A stretch of DNA of 64,000 bases from Odobenus rosmarus divergens (Eukaryota; Chordata; Mammalia; Carnivora; Odobenidae). The position numbers were made by a program, and so were the translations under genes. The DNA is taken from assembly GCF_000321225.1 (NCBI RefSeq), contig NW_004450460.1, positions 2,112,222 through 2,176,221 on the forward strand. Direction: 5' to 3'. The first letter of the stretch is position 1. The number at the start of each line of letters is the position of its first letter. This document shows positions 24,721-37,050 of this stretch, one piece after another. Below the pieces are notes generated by a model. The model worked only from the letters and a program-made list of their open reading frames with translations, did not search any database and was not told where the DNA came from.

Positions 24721-27700
24721 CGCGCTGGGCTGTTTGGGTTGGCAGAGTGCTCCCTCCCCACCCCGTTCCTCATCCGCTGCTCCCGCCCGCGTCACCCGAG
24801 CATCCATTCATGCCTCTGCTCCGGGTCCCCTCCCCCCTCCTCCGCTCCCAGCCCTCGGTGCCCTCCCTCCCTCCCACTGCCTTGGGGCAGCGGTGGGGAG
24901 GTGGGGGCGTGCTGGCCCAGAGCAGAGTAACCTCGAACCCCCCCCAAGTTTGGAAGAGGCCGCAGGAGGAGGGAAGACAGAGTGGGAAGGCCAGCTCCTT
25001 GGGGCCCTTTTCAAACTGGGGGCCCCTCTGACCTCCAGATCCTCGTCTGTGAAATGGCAGCCATTGAACAGACAAGGCAAGCAGTGTGTGGGGCATGCCT
25101 GTGGGTCCAGTGCCAGGAAAATGCTCAGTACACGAGGCCCGTCACGGGTCCTGCTCTCGGGAAGGCAAAAAGGCACCCAGATAGCATGAGGGGCAAGGCT
25201 TTATACCTCCCTCCCACTCAGGAGGAGCCCTCTGTGTCTAGGTGGGACGTGGACCTGCTGGTCTGCAGGAAAGACCTGTGGGGACAAGGGAGCAAAGCAT
25301 GTGGATATCCGGGGGAAGAATATTCCGGGTAGAGGGCACAGCCCGTACAAAGGCCCTGCGGTGGGGCCATGCCTGGTTGTCTGAGTGGCAAGCGGGCAGC
25401 AGTGTGGCCAGAGCCATGGGCTGAGGAGGAGCCTGGAGGGTCGGGGCACCTAGGTAAAGGGCTGGGCAGACCGTCAGGCCCTGGGAGCCACTGGAAGAGC
25501 CCGAGACATCCCTGGAGGGAGGAGGGGGTCTTCAGGGCCAAGGAGGGCAGAGAGCCGACTCCCATCTTTAGCGATGCTTCTCTGGCGCATTGAGAACAGC
25601 CCGGACAGGAGCAAGTGTGGCTGCAGGAGGACCTGTGGGAGCCAGCGCACCCCCTCCCTTGCCTCCCCCGTGCCCACTGCCACCCCCACCCCTGCCCTGG
25701 GATGCAGGTCGGTCAGCGTGCACAGCCCCCACTCTGCTCCCTGCCGGCCAGGAGCCACAGGTCAGGTCTCACACATAAAGAGCCGTCTGTGTGGGCAGTG
25801 AGGTGGCCGGCCAGCCTGCCGCCCGCACAGGGACACTCTATCCAGCAGGGCCCACCCACCCCATCCACCCCACCCACCCCTACCCTGTTGGACCACCAGC
25901 ACCCACCCCCTGGCAGGAGCTCCTCGCAGCACTGTGAGGCCCTGGCCCGAGGTACTGACATCCGGACGACCCTTGTCACCTGGCCACACTCGGCCCCAAG
26001 AACCAGAGCGATGGGGCCCAGCAGAGTGCCTGTGGTCATAGCCTGGGCGCACCCGGCAGACATACGGGGTCTTGGTTTTAAGGCTTTGTGACATTACCTT
26101 TTTATAAGAGGGGTCGCATCCTGAAACCAGGGTGGAAATCATGTCAGCAGCACCCCCAGAGAGTGTCTTCTCAGCCCTGTACCATCTCCAGCACCCATGG
26201 GTGTCCTAGAAATTGAGGCCCCTCTGGTCTGGACAGAGGGACCAGAAGTCACGGGGGCAGGAAAGGAAGCCTCTTGTACTATTATTGCAGGCGGGCACAC
26301 AAGCGTCCATTCGTCTTATGTCCGTTGGGCACCAGCTGCATGCAGGGATTGCCCCCAGAGTGGGACGGGCTGACCTCGGCCCCGGGGAGCACATAGTCGG
26401 GCAGGCAGCAGAGGGGACAGGGGCCTGGAGCCACAGGACGGAAGGAGGTGGAGGGTGTTGTGGGGGGAAGAGTATCCCGATGAGTGGCCTGTGCAAAGGC
26501 TCTGGGGCCTGGGGGTGGGTGAGGATGAGAGCAGGTGAGTTCTGCAGCCATCACCCCTGGTCCCACACCTGTCCCCTGCCTGTCCCTCCCGAGTTCCTCT
26601 CTCCTGGTGGGTGGAAATTTAGGGAAGCCCATGGGTTGCTCTCCTTTAAAGGCAAGAAGATGCCCATGGGTGGGAGGAGGTGACTCATCACACCCTGCAG
26701 AGTTGCAGAGGGCTGGAGGGCGGGGGCCCATGTAGGTCACCCCCTGGTCCCACGTCTGCTTAGCTCGCCAGCACGCAAGCCAGCTTACCGTGCTCTGCCT
26801 TGGTCTCCCTGACCCGTGGGTGCCTCGTGGATCGGGCAGAAGCAGCTTGCACAGGTGGGGAGGCTCCGTGGCCTTCTCGGGGCCTCCCTGTGCTGAAGGC
26901 CGGAGGAGGAGCCGGTCCTGCCATCTAGGGATGCGCCACTCGCTGGGGACACCACCGGCAAGGCCTCGGGGGATCAGGCGAACTGGCTTCTCTGTCCCCC
27001 TCCATCTCCCTCTGTTCCAGCCTGCCCGTCTCCACGCCCAGCACCCAGTGACAGCCAGAACTAAGAGAACAGTCACCCTGGGGCACAGGTGGGCACCATG
27101 GAACTGCCCCCCACCCCCGGTCCAGGCCGGCTCCCTGCCTGGCTCAAGCAGACCCTTGGATGCTACCACCGGGGCTCATCGGGGTTTGACCAGAGTCCCC
27201 AGAGCTCAGAGCACTGTCCTGCTCCTGCTGACTTCAAGCTTTCCATTGCCATGGTGACCCCCAGGCCCCAGCCTCAGAGCTGGCCACATCTTCCCTGCCC
27301 TTTTGCAAGGAAAACCATCTAATTTTTCAGCTCCGTAAATGCGGGGGGACCCTCTGTTTCCCTGGCTGGTGAGGAACCTCCACATGCAGGCACCGCCCAT
27401 CAGGGCCACGTGTGGCCGCTGCCCCATCTTCTAGATGAGGAGATGTGGGATCGCCCCCGGTGAGGGCCCTGAGTGAGGAGAACGCTGCCTGGCCCTCTGT
27501 CCAGCCCCATCCGTGGGCTCCGTACCCAAACCATGCTTTACACAATGTGGCTCACTGCACTCAGCAGGCGAGAAGGGGAGACGCCCCCTGCCTTCCCAGC
27601 CCCGTCCCTCCTCGGCCAGCATGAGCCTGAGAAACACCCCTTGTTTCCGGCTTTCTCACTGCTGGGTTTGCTGTCACAACTCTACCCCGTCATGGAGGAA

Positions 27701-28899
27701 ATGTCCCTCTGGCCTGTGTCTCTCCAGCCCAGACTCAGGACTGCACGCCCCCCTGCCTCTGAGCTGGGACCCCCATACTGAGCACACCGAGGCCCAGGGC
27801 GGTGGGAAGGCCTTGCGGGTCCCCCAGGAAGCCAGCAGCTGTGGGCCGTTCTCCCCGCTGAGGGCCTGTCCCCGTCCACACACGAGCCCCTTGCCGTGCC
27901 GCCCCTGCCCCCAGCCCCCGGCCGGCATGGCAGGAGCAGGAAGTCAGGGCAGGTGCCAACCCGAGCGGCCTTCATCTGGTCGAGAATGGTTCCTGTGTGG
28001 AGCGAGCTGGTGCCTGTCCCCCCGGACCTCACTCCCCTGGGGCGTGGGAGAGACTGCCATGCACGGCTGGTGGCTGGCGGTGGCACGCCATCCACGGGGC
28101 CACAGTGGGACATAGTTCCCGCCTCACCTGGGCTGTCCCCAGCATCCCGGGACTTAGGAGGACTCTGCCCGCGGCTCCGAGGTAGGCCGTGCCGGGCAGG
28201 CTCAGGGAGGCCGGACACCTCCCTAATGGTGATCTGTGACTGCGGACCATCCCTCTTCTGCCGCATCCCCCACCTGCGGGCAGCTGGGCAGAGCTCTGTG
28301 CCGTGAGGGCTGGCAGGCTGGAGGCTGAGCTGGCACCAAGGACCCTCTGACGGCCACTCCTGTCTTCCGTGTCCCCTAAAGCCCCCCACCCCCAGCGCAC
28401 CCAGGGCCGAGCCCACCCCGTCTCTGCTGCCCGCCCTCGGCCCTCACGCTGGGGCCCCAGTAGCCTCCCCTGCACACCTCTGACTGCGCTGTGGTATGTC
28501 TCGAAGGCTCTCTTTGCCTCCTCTGTGGGGCCAGCTCCCGTTCCTCCGTGCTTCCTGGGCTCCAGCCCCGTTCTTGAGCACGGGGAAGCTTTTCACACCC
28601 AGCCTTCGCCTGTGCTGAGCCCCAGCTCGGGATGCTCTGGGCATGTGCACCGTGTGAGCAATGGGGAGCTGGGGGCACGGACGCCTGGGGGCTGGGGCGC
28701 ATTGCTGCCCACCCTCCATCCTTCCTCTTGCCACCGCCGTCTAAAGGGGCCATGGATGAGGTTGCTCAGTCCCACCTGCAGGCCCAACAAGCTGGGGACA
28801 GGCCAGTCCCCAGCACTCACCCAGCCCACAAAAGCCTTCCTTGGGTACGCGGCTGTGCCGCAGGACCCCTCACCAGCCAGGGTCACCTTAAAAATAGCC
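24721..28899. other. GC-rich intron, no gene recognised
   Basis: Mostly unique GC-rich sequence with L2-like scraps (for example CCCGTACAAAGGCCCTGCGG near 25345 and CCTGTGCAAAGGCTCTGGGG near 26486) and CCCACC-rich simple sequence near 25850-25880. Numerous open frames on both strands have no recognisable domain. Confidence 0.6.
25290..25510 (+). repeat. L2-like LINE fragment
   Basis: AGAATATTCCGGGTAGAGGG, then CACAGCCCGTACAAAGGCCC and CCTGGGAGCCACTGGAAGAG, in the order seen in the L2 3' region. Diverged. Confidence 0.55.
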
Positions 28900-29240
28900 G
28901 TGGCGGGGTTTGAGGCAACAGGCGACCCTTTTGAACTAATTCATCAGTAACAGCAAAATGATGCTGAGTTCCCTAAAAAAAAAAAAATACCCACTCTATT
29001 TCCTCATTAACATAATTGCAAACAGAACGAATCTTTCTTGATTTCATGTAAACAACAGCTTGAAATAGTTTATAATCTTTGCAGGTATCAAATTAAGTTC
29101 TTACTTATGGTCTGGAAATTAATTACCCTTGCAGCGAGACAAATGTGAAAACTGTGTATTTTTGACAAGAAAATTAAGCAGCTATTGGGGGAAAGGTAAC
29201 TTAATCGTCACGGAGAAAATTGTTTATAAATTGGTCGCGC
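28900..29240. promoter_or_regulatory. Strong candidate conserved non-coding element, AT-rich, homeodomain-rich
   Basis: About 340 bp of AT-rich, non-repetitive sequence set sharply into GC-rich intron. Contains CTCATTAACATAATTGCAAA, GGAAATTAATTACCC, AAAATTAAGCAG and GTAACTTAATCGTCA, with several TAAT/ATTA homeodomain cores, and no simple-repeat or transposon signature apart from one A-run (28974-28987). This is the typical look of a deeply conserved developmental enhancer. Conservation cannot be tested here. Confidence 0.45.
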
Positions 29241-30954
29241 GTTGTCTGAACTCTCGCCTCCGCAGCCAGCCAGGGTCTGGGCTAGTGTGTGGGCTTGTGT
29301 ACGCCTCCTTTGGGGCTGGTTGGGGCCATTATTGGGGTTGCAATGGAGGAAGGGTCAGAGGGGCCGAGAACAGGGCAGGGAGGAAGAGAGGAGGGAGGGA
29401 AGGAAGAGGGAACCCCTGCAAAGGGGCGGAGGAGGGACAGGAGACGGACACAGTGACCAGGCGCAGCCCTTCCCTGACCACAGAGCAGAAACGGGAACCT
29501 GGGCGGAGGGAGGAAGCAGCTCCCTCTGGTAACTGGGAGGAGGGCTCCGGGCCGAGGGGCAGCACGACCAAAGGCCCTGGGGCAGGGCTGTGTCTGGAGC
29601 AGATAGGAGGCTGGGCACCTGCTGGGAGGTATAGGAGAGGAGCTCTCAGACAAGGGCGGCAGGGGTGGGCCGGGAGCCTCGTGTGTGCGTGTGGTGTGCC
29701 TCTGTCGTGCCCCAAACGGAGGGCAAGTTTGGAGGGACTAGGGCACCCAGTCCTCGGGCTGGATTGGAGCTGTTTGCACTCGCTCACCACGGTCTATCCT
29801 GTTATGGCAAACCTGCTCCAACACTCTCTCCCCTTGTGGGGTGTCTCTTCTTCCAGGAGTGGGATTTCTGGGTCGACATCGGGAATATTTACAAGACTTT
29901 CTCGGTAGTCAGAGATGTCCACAGCAGGAGTGAGGTCCCCAGCACAGGTGGTGGCCAAGCACCTGGCAGGCTGCATGGAGGGGTGTGGCCATGGGAGGGC
30001 GTGTCTTCCACACCTGCCCCTCCGAGCTCCAGGGGTCCCACGCCCAGACCCCCACACCCCATGCAGCCCCTCTCCTTCTCCCCTGCCTTGGCCCCCACCT
30101 GGGTGCTCCCCTGCAGCAGCCCCTCTGCACCAGGCCCCCTCTGATGTGATGCGCGGCCCAGCGAGGTGGTGAGGAGGGGCCGGAGTGGACGTGCCCATCG
30201 GGCCATGGTCCGTGGTGGCAGCTCGTGGGGCAGGCGGGGCAGGGTGAGGGCTGCCGGATCCACACCCTGCTTAGCATTCATACAACTGGACATGTTGCAC
30301 AGCCCGTGTGCACCTCAGTTTCCTCAGCCCTGAAGTGGGGGACGGGAACAGCCACAGGGCTGTTTGGGGGTTGGGGATGCACCAGGTGGCACACCCAGAG
30401 CTGGGACGTAGCGCTCACCGGGGATGACAGGTGAGCACGGTTTTCCAGGTTATGGGATAATTCAGCTGTGGCGGGCAGCAGAGAACGGGCGGGCCCAGAA
30501 CAGGAGGGGAGGGTTTGGTGTGGCTGGTGCTCACAAGGCCATGACCATGGGGCCAGACCCAAGGGGTAGAAGACAGGATCACACCGCCCAATCTGGCTGC
30601 CCAGTCTGGAGAACGTTCCAGAAGGGAGAGGGGAGGCAGGGGATCAGCAAGCCTCTCAGAGTGGGTGCTGGTGACGGGCAGGTACGCATGGCACCTAAGC
30701 TGCTGAGGGGTAGAAGCGACAGCCTGTGGTGGCGGGCGGGGATGGCACCGGGTGGTGGCTCGACGGCCTTGCCGGGGGCTGGGATGGGGTGGCGTGAGCA
30801 GGACTCTGAGGCATGCACTCTTCCGCTCCAACAGGACACCCCCAAAAGTCTCACAGTGGAAACACATAAGGTGGCGTGCTTGGCATTCCCCCAGGGGCCC
30901 CCACACCCGCCTTTGCCCCAAACGGCAGGCTCCCCGTCTTGCTGGCTGGCCCAT
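29241..30954. other. GC-rich intron, no gene recognised
   Basis: Includes a GGA-rich tract (about 29370-29412), an L2-like scrap near 29565-29600 and a MIR fragment at 30300-30345. Nothing else recognised. Confidence 0.55.
30300..30345 (-). repeat. MIR fragment
   Basis: TGCACCTCAGTTTCCTCAGC then CCTGAAGTGGGG, the reverse of the MIR core. Confidence 0.6.
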
Positions 30955-31272
30955 TGGATCGGTCAGTGCATGCTGCTGTGACAAACACCACAGACCGTGT
31001 AGCCTAAACCGTGGACCCTCGTTCCGCACACCTCTGGAGACTGCTAGTCCGCGATCAAGACTGCCGTCCGGCTGGCGTCTGCTGGGGACGCTTCCTGGCT
31101 CACGGACGGCCACCTTCTGACGGTCCGCACACACCTTCCTCCGGGCACGAGGACACTAGCTGACTAGGGCCCCACACTCTGCCCTCATTTAGCCTCCAAA
31201 CCTCCAAATACAGTCACTGGGGGCGAGGGCTTCAGCATGTGAATTTGGGAGGGACGCGGTTCCGTCCATACC
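30955..31272 (-). mobile_element. MLT1/MST-type MaLR LTR (reverse)
   Basis: Reads as the reverse of a MaLR LTR: CATGCTGCTGTGACAAACAC, CCTCTGGAGACTGCTAGTCC, CTTCCTGGCTCACGGACGGC, CCTCCAAATACAGTCACTGG, CATGTGAATTTGGGAGGGAC, ending GTCCATACCAC. This is an old solo LTR of a non-coding retrovirus-like element. No internal region seen. Subfamily not assigned. Confidence 0.8.
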
Positions 31273-34200
31273 ACCCTTCCACTGCCGGAGCACCCAAGTG
31301 TGGAGCCCAACGTCTCCCCAGTCTCCTCCCACATGTGAGGCGCGGGGGCCACAAGCAGGAGGTTAGGGAGGGAGACCTGGGGGCCCTTGGGGCCATGCCC
31401 ATGGGCCAGGTGAGGGCAGGACAGCCCCTGCACGTGGTGAGGGGACCTGAGTCCGGGCGGCTCCCCATCTCTGCCCCCTCCCTGGCAGCACAATGACCTC
31501 ACAAGGCCCCAGCTCCCCCGGGCCTGTCACAGGAGATGGAGCCACCAGCAGGGTCTGGGCCTTCGTTGGCCTCAGTGGTCAGGAAAGTGGGAAGCTTTGG
31601 GGTCAGGCATGAGACCCCACCCTCCTGCTCACCAGCTGCAGGACCCCAGCCCCCACTATCTGAGGTGGCCCCTCGGGGGCCCGCGGGAAGAACGCTGCTG
31701 ACCCTGGGCAAGCACAGGCACCTGCCAAAGCCCGCAGGTCTGTGTGCGGACCGTCCAGTGACCGGGACAGCCACAGGGGAGGTGGCCTGACCTCCACTCC
31801 TCTCAGTGGGGGGCCAGACCCCCGGCAGCCCCGCCCAGCACTGGGGCCCAGGGTGGGGTTCGGTCTCGGCTCTCAGCTCCTCCCTTCTCCTGCCTGCAGA
31901 CCCCAGACAGCTCCTCTGTCTCCCACTAACTAGCCTTGGGACTTGGGCAGCTCACACCTCTCCTCTGAGCCTCCATTTACCCACCGAGACAATGGGGATG
32001 ATGAGAGACCCCAACTCAGAAGAAGCAGAGGATTCGGTAGGATGGTACACATTCAGCTTTAGGACAGGCTCCCTCCAGGGAGGGGTTCTTGCCATTATTG
32101 CCTCAAGGGGGTCCAGCCGGGGATGGGGTTAGTCCTGTGACCAGCAACCCAAGGCCTCCACTGAACCACTCCCTGGCCTTGGGGAAGGCTGTGTGGAACC
32201 TTCTAGACTAAGGAGGAGAACAGGAAGACAGTGGACTCAGACCCTGGCCCCAGGCCCTGGCCCCCTCCCCGCCCCTGGTCAGCGGGACCGGGGCTCCAGC
32301 GCAGCCTCCCAGACCTTGTCAATGTTAACTGCCATCTTGAGGGGCCAGCCCTGGAATGTGGCCCCCCCCTTGGACGCAGGTGGCCCCTTTATTCATTAAA
32401 CCCACCAGAGACACTGGCCATGCCTGAGCTAGGTCACATTTGACCCCCAGCCACCCCTCTGGGGCTCAGGCCTCGGCTAAATGCCCTCCTCATTAAGGTC
32501 TGCCCTTTGGGGTTGGTGGCTTTGGTGGCCACCCTGCCTAACAGCACCAGCGCAGGGCCACCGGAGTCCCCAAGAAGTGAGGACAGGCCTGGCAGAAGCT
32601 GAATCCCCCCAGCGTGGCACTTTCCAGGGGACAGAGAGGCACTGGTGTGTCCTCTAGAACCACAGTGGAGGCTCCAGGTCCAGAAAGTGGGGATCACAGA
32701 GGGAGGGGAGCACAGAGAGGGTTGTCTACTCAAGCCCATGGGCTGGAAACAGTGAAGCCAGTGCTGGGTCCCAGCTGTTCCCCCTGCAGGCCGGGGAGCC
32801 GCCATCCACCCAGGTCCTCCAGCCAGAGCCCAGGTCCACCCCTTCAGGCCCCACAGCAGGGCCCAGGAAGTGCCCAGCCTTCCTGGCAGACCCTCAGCAT
32901 GGCCTGTGTTAGCCTGGCTCCCACGCCCGTGGCCAGGGGGTGGGCTAGGCGGTGCTCTGGGCTCATCGGCTCCATGGAGCCACCCCTGGGTCCCTACCCA
33001 GCGTCAGTGTGTCCATGACACCCACCAGGACGCACCCTGCCCCGGCCACTGCCCATGAGCAGAAGACAGGTGAGCAGCACAGTCCCGACGTGAGCTGGGC
33101 TTTGGGGCACCTGCCTTGTGGCACCCTCAAACCTAGAGGCTGAGAAGGGGACAGAGCTGACAGGGACTCCAGCAACCCCAGACCCCAGCCAGGGCCCCAC
33201 ACTGGACACACCCAGGGTCCAACGTGGCCTTGCAGGAGGATTCTGGGGCTGTCTGAATTGATCACAGAGAACTAAACGGTGTTCATGAGTCCAGCAGGGC
33301 CTCCGAGGGGCCGCATTAGCCTGCGCGGAGCGAGGGCTTGGCTAGGCAAGAACACTCCTGGCCAAGGGTCAGCCCCAGCCAAGGCGGGGATGGGCCGGGG
33401 TGGGAGCCCGGCCGGCAAGCCCTACAGGCAGGGCTGGGAGAGGGGAGCCCAACTGTGTGTTTGGGGGGTTGTCTGCCGAGGGCTTGTGGTGTATACAAAG
33501 AGACGTTCTCGAGCCAGAGGGGGTCGCAGTGCCCCCCGCACCCTGGAGAATGCTCCTAAGTCCCCAGGACCTCTTAAGGTGCCCTGTGCTGTGGTCGGGA
33601 GCTGGAGCTGGTACACCCCTCCACCACCCCCCACAACCTCACCCCTGCAGGCAGTGCTGATCCTGGGGAGGGCTGAGGAGGAGGTGGGCATGTCAGGGGA
33701 GGGTCTGTGCGCTGGGGTTGGGGAGGGCTGAGGAGGGGGTTCAGAGCAGCCTGCCAGGACTGGGGCTCACAAGCCCGGGCCTGTGCCCTCTGCAGCCCTG
33801 CTGCCGGCCCCTCTCCTCCCTGCCTGCCCCAGCCTGCCCACCACACAGCTCAGGTGCCTGCCCGCGGCCTGCCCCCCAAATGCCCGGGACTGCCACCTGC
33901 TCAGACTTGCCCAGGGAACTCCTGGGGCCCTTCTTTCTCCTGTCTTCTCTGCCACCTCCCCTGCGCCTCTCCCGGTCTCTCTCCTACCCTACCCTCCTGC
34001 CCCCAGCTCAGCCCCACACGCTCCCATTTTGCTGCCCTGCCATCTCATGCATACACGGGGTGCTCAGGAGGCCCACCCATGCCTGCAGCTAGCTCCAGCC
34101 GCCAATCCCACAGCCCCAAAGGCCAGTGGCGTTCAACCCAGCCCCGGGGGGCGGGGGGGTAGCCATCTTGGGTCACCTGCTTCAGCCACCTGGCAGGGCC

Positions 34201-35157
34201 CGTTCGTGTGGAGCCCCGGGCCAGGGCAGGGCAGGGCCACGAGGAGCTGAGGGCCAAGGGGCAGGCAGAGGGGGCTGGCCTCCTGCCCGCCATGGCAGTG
34301 TGTGTGCCCCTGGGTGCGAAAAGAACCAGCAACTGTTTCTGCGTCTTAAATTTGAGGTGTTTTAGGGGTCACTTGGTTCTCCACGATAGCCAGTCGCCAG
34401 TCAGAAGATAATGGGGAATGGGGTACCCTGTTCCCAGCATGCCGAGCACCGGCTCTCCACCCAACCCGCAGATGTGACTCCTCTCAGACGTAGGCCTCCA
34501 TGATGTCACCTTGCAAGAGGGAAACTGAGGCTCGGAGCACTCCGGCACCACTGGTCATGCAGCTCATTAGCGGCCCACGGGTTGACCAGCGCGCCGAGCG
34601 CCAGGAGCAGAAAGCACAGTGGCGCGGTGGCACTGGACAGGAGGGTGCGCTCTGGCGAGCACAGCCGAGTGGGTGCGCTCCTGGCGGAAGGGCGGGGTGC
34701 GGGGAGCCATGCGCACCTCGGTTCCGGTCTTTGCACAGGGGAGATGGGGCAGCGTCACAAACCAGACGGGACGCTGTTGACACCAGCTGTTTGGGGGGAG
34801 AATTAAGCTGGTGCATCACTGCAGGCGCACAAAACACCGTAGGTGAGGAGGCCGTAGACGGAAAACTGAAACCACTGAAAAGGCACAAGTAGGAAGAGTG
34901 TGTGTGTAGCCAGCCCATGGGCAGCAGACAGAGGTGACCTTTACCATCTCCGTGATGGGGCTGAGAGCCAGAAGCAGGGAGCGAGGCTGCAGCCCCATGG
35001 GCCCCCTCCCCGCCCGACCCGACTCACCAAAAACCGCAGGCGACGATGGAAAGACGGTTTTTAGTAGAAAAGCACTAAAGGGGGTGGCCAGGAGCTGGAA
35101 AGAGGGTTCACAAAAGAAGGGTCACAAAGGCAGAAAAGATGCCTTACTCCTTCTGTC
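31273..35157. other. GC-rich intron, no gene recognised
   Basis: Unique GC-rich sequence with a MIR at 31905-32015. Open frames lack recognisable domains. Confidence 0.55.
31905..32015 (-). repeat. MIR SINE (reverse)
   Basis: CTAACTAGCCTTGGGACTTG, GGCAGCTCACACCTCTCCTC, TGAGCCTCCATTTACCCACC and ACAATGGGGATGATGAGAG follow the reverse MIR consensus in order. Confidence 0.8.
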
Positions 35158-35165
35158 CTCAAAGA

Positions 35166-35389
35166 CAGGGCTGGTCAACCACAGCCTGGAGGTCTGATCC
35201 GGCCCCCGACCTGCTTCTGTAAATAAAGTTTTATTAGAACAGAGCCACGCCCACTCGTGTAGGATCCATGTCTGGCCCCCGTGTCATGGGGCGACGGTAG
35301 AGTCGAGGAGCTATAACAGAGACCACGAGGCCCTCGACACCTAAGATATTTACCACCTGGCCCTTCACAGAAAAGTTTGCAAACCCTCG
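35166..35389 (-). mobile_element. Complete hAT-Charlie-type non-autonomous transposon with target duplication
   Basis: 224 bp, starting CAGGGCTGGTCAACCACAGC and ending AAGTTTGCAAACCCTCG. It includes TGTAAATAAAGTTTTATTAG, AACAGAGCCACGCCCACTCG and TAAGATATTTACCACCTGGC, the hallmark segments of the CAGGGGTCGGCAAACT family. Flanked by an 8-bp target duplication, CTCAAAGA (35158-35165) and CTCTAAGA (35390-35397), with one mismatch; 8 bp is the hAT standard. Strand by usual consensus direction, uncertain. Confidence 0.85.
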
Positions 35390-35549
35390 CTCTAAGAACC
35401 TAAGTGGAGAGATGCAAGATCGGCAGAAATGAATGTAAACTCTGTGCCAGTGACGCCCAGATGAGACGGGCCTGGACACCGGCACCCCTTCCAGAAAGTG
35501 TTTCAATGACGTGTATCAAGACTGCTGTTCTGGCTGTGACCCTGTCACC

Positions 35550-35720
35550 CTCTGTCCAGGAGTCCGCCCCTAAAAAACAAATCCAAATCCTAGTTGCCCC
35601 GAACACCCGTTCATGCAAACTCGTCGATCGCAGTCTTATTTGAACAGTGAAAAATCAGAAACAGAACACACGGCCAACATTTGTGCATTAGGGACGACTG
35701 AAGCTTCCAGTGACCCGGGA
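35550..35720 (+). repeat. L1 3'-region fragment
   Basis: GATCGCAGTCTTATTTGAAC and AGTGAAAAATCAGAAACAGA resemble the old L1 segment with CATTGCAGCATTATTTATAA and GTGAAAAATTGGAAACAACC. Diverged, no ORF. Confidence 0.5.
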
Positions 35721-36559
35721 AAAGGCCTGGTGTACGAGGTGACTCGGAGACGGACAGGGTGCTGCACGGTCCCCGCAAGCAGTGCGTGTGTGTGTGCGTC
35801 AAACACCCCCTCACGGGGCGTGGGCTGTCCCTGCCGTCTGTCTCTGGGGGGTGGGCTTCAAGATGCCGGCTTGAGGAGATTTTCCCGTATTTTCCAAAAC
35901 ATTCTGTCCTGAGTGGTTTTTGTTTCTCAGCAAGTGGGAAGGAGTGAGCAGTAAACGTGGAGGGGAGGAGACTCTGAGGGGCCCCCCCGCAGAAAGACCC
36001 TGGCCGATCTGTCCTTGCTGCACACTGGGCCGCCTTGTCTGAGAAGGGCGGTCACCCCGAGCTGGGCTGGGGGACCCGGGACCCACCCGACCCTCTCGTC
36101 CAGGCTGGGTCAGGGGCTGGGCATGGGGGCCTTTCTGTGCTGCCCGCTGAGTAGTGGGAGCTGTTGGCTTGCTGGGAGCCACTGGGCCTTGTGTAAGGTG
36201 GGGAGGGTGCTTCCCCGGGGCTCCCCCTCCTGACCACGTGCCCCAACCCATTCCCTCCACGGGGTGGGCACCATCAGGTGGCTGCCAGGAGAGTACCGAG
36301 GCTCAGGGCCCCCTTCAAGGTGACTCCCCCAGTTGGGGGTCCTCCTGTGGGTGGGACCACCCTGCGCCCCCCGGAGACTGATACTTTCCCTAAAGCAGGG
36401 CCCAGCCCCAGCCCGAAAGCCCCTCCTAGGCCTTCAGCTTGTCCGGCCTCTGCACCGGCCCCCCGTTTAGAGACAGGCGAGAGGCCCAGGGGCAGAGGGA
36501 CCCAGCTGAGTGGCCGCTCGGGCGCAGGAGAGTCTCTGCTCTTCCCAGAGGCGCCAACA

Positions 36560-37050
36560 TTTCCTTGTCCCAAAATGAAGTAAATGGGACAGTGAAGGGG
36601 GGGGCAGTTTTTAAATTGCCGCTTTAAGCCATTTGGAAGTCTGCTAATTATTCTCTTGGGGAAAGAAATGCAGGTTCATTATTATAATGAGCTTTGGGCA
36701 AATATTTCATCGAGTTTGACGAGCTGCAGTGGCTCCTGAGGAGAGCGGCCTCCCTCTGAAAGGCCTCCCGCCCGCCTCGGAGCTAATTGGCCCGGGGTCT
36801 GCCCGGCCCTGTGCTGTTGGTGTGCTATTTTAATTCGCTTATGAAAAGCCCCCGCTTTGATGTCCTGGACCAGATAAGGACGGCCGTGGGGACCAGCGTG
36901 GGGAGCGGTTCGTGCCGCCCGCCTGCGAGGCCTCCCCGCCGCCCGCTCTGGGCCCCGGGCCAAGGCGATGTCATGAGGTAACTGCACAAACAGTCCTGCC
37001 TGAAAAAATATGCTTTTGTTTCACTAATAAATCTCTCCTTGGAACACTCC
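36560..37050. promoter_or_regulatory. Candidate conserved non-coding element with homeodomain and GATA motifs
   Basis: AT-rich patches (CTGCTAATTATTCTCTTGGG, TTCATTATTATAATGAGCTT, GAGCTAATTGGCC, TATTTTAATTCGCTTATGAA, CAGATAAGGAC, AATATGCTTTTGTTTCACTA) in GC-rich intron, with no repeat signature. Includes an inverted CATTATTATAATG and one AGATAA GATA site. Regulatory function is inference. Confidence 0.4.
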
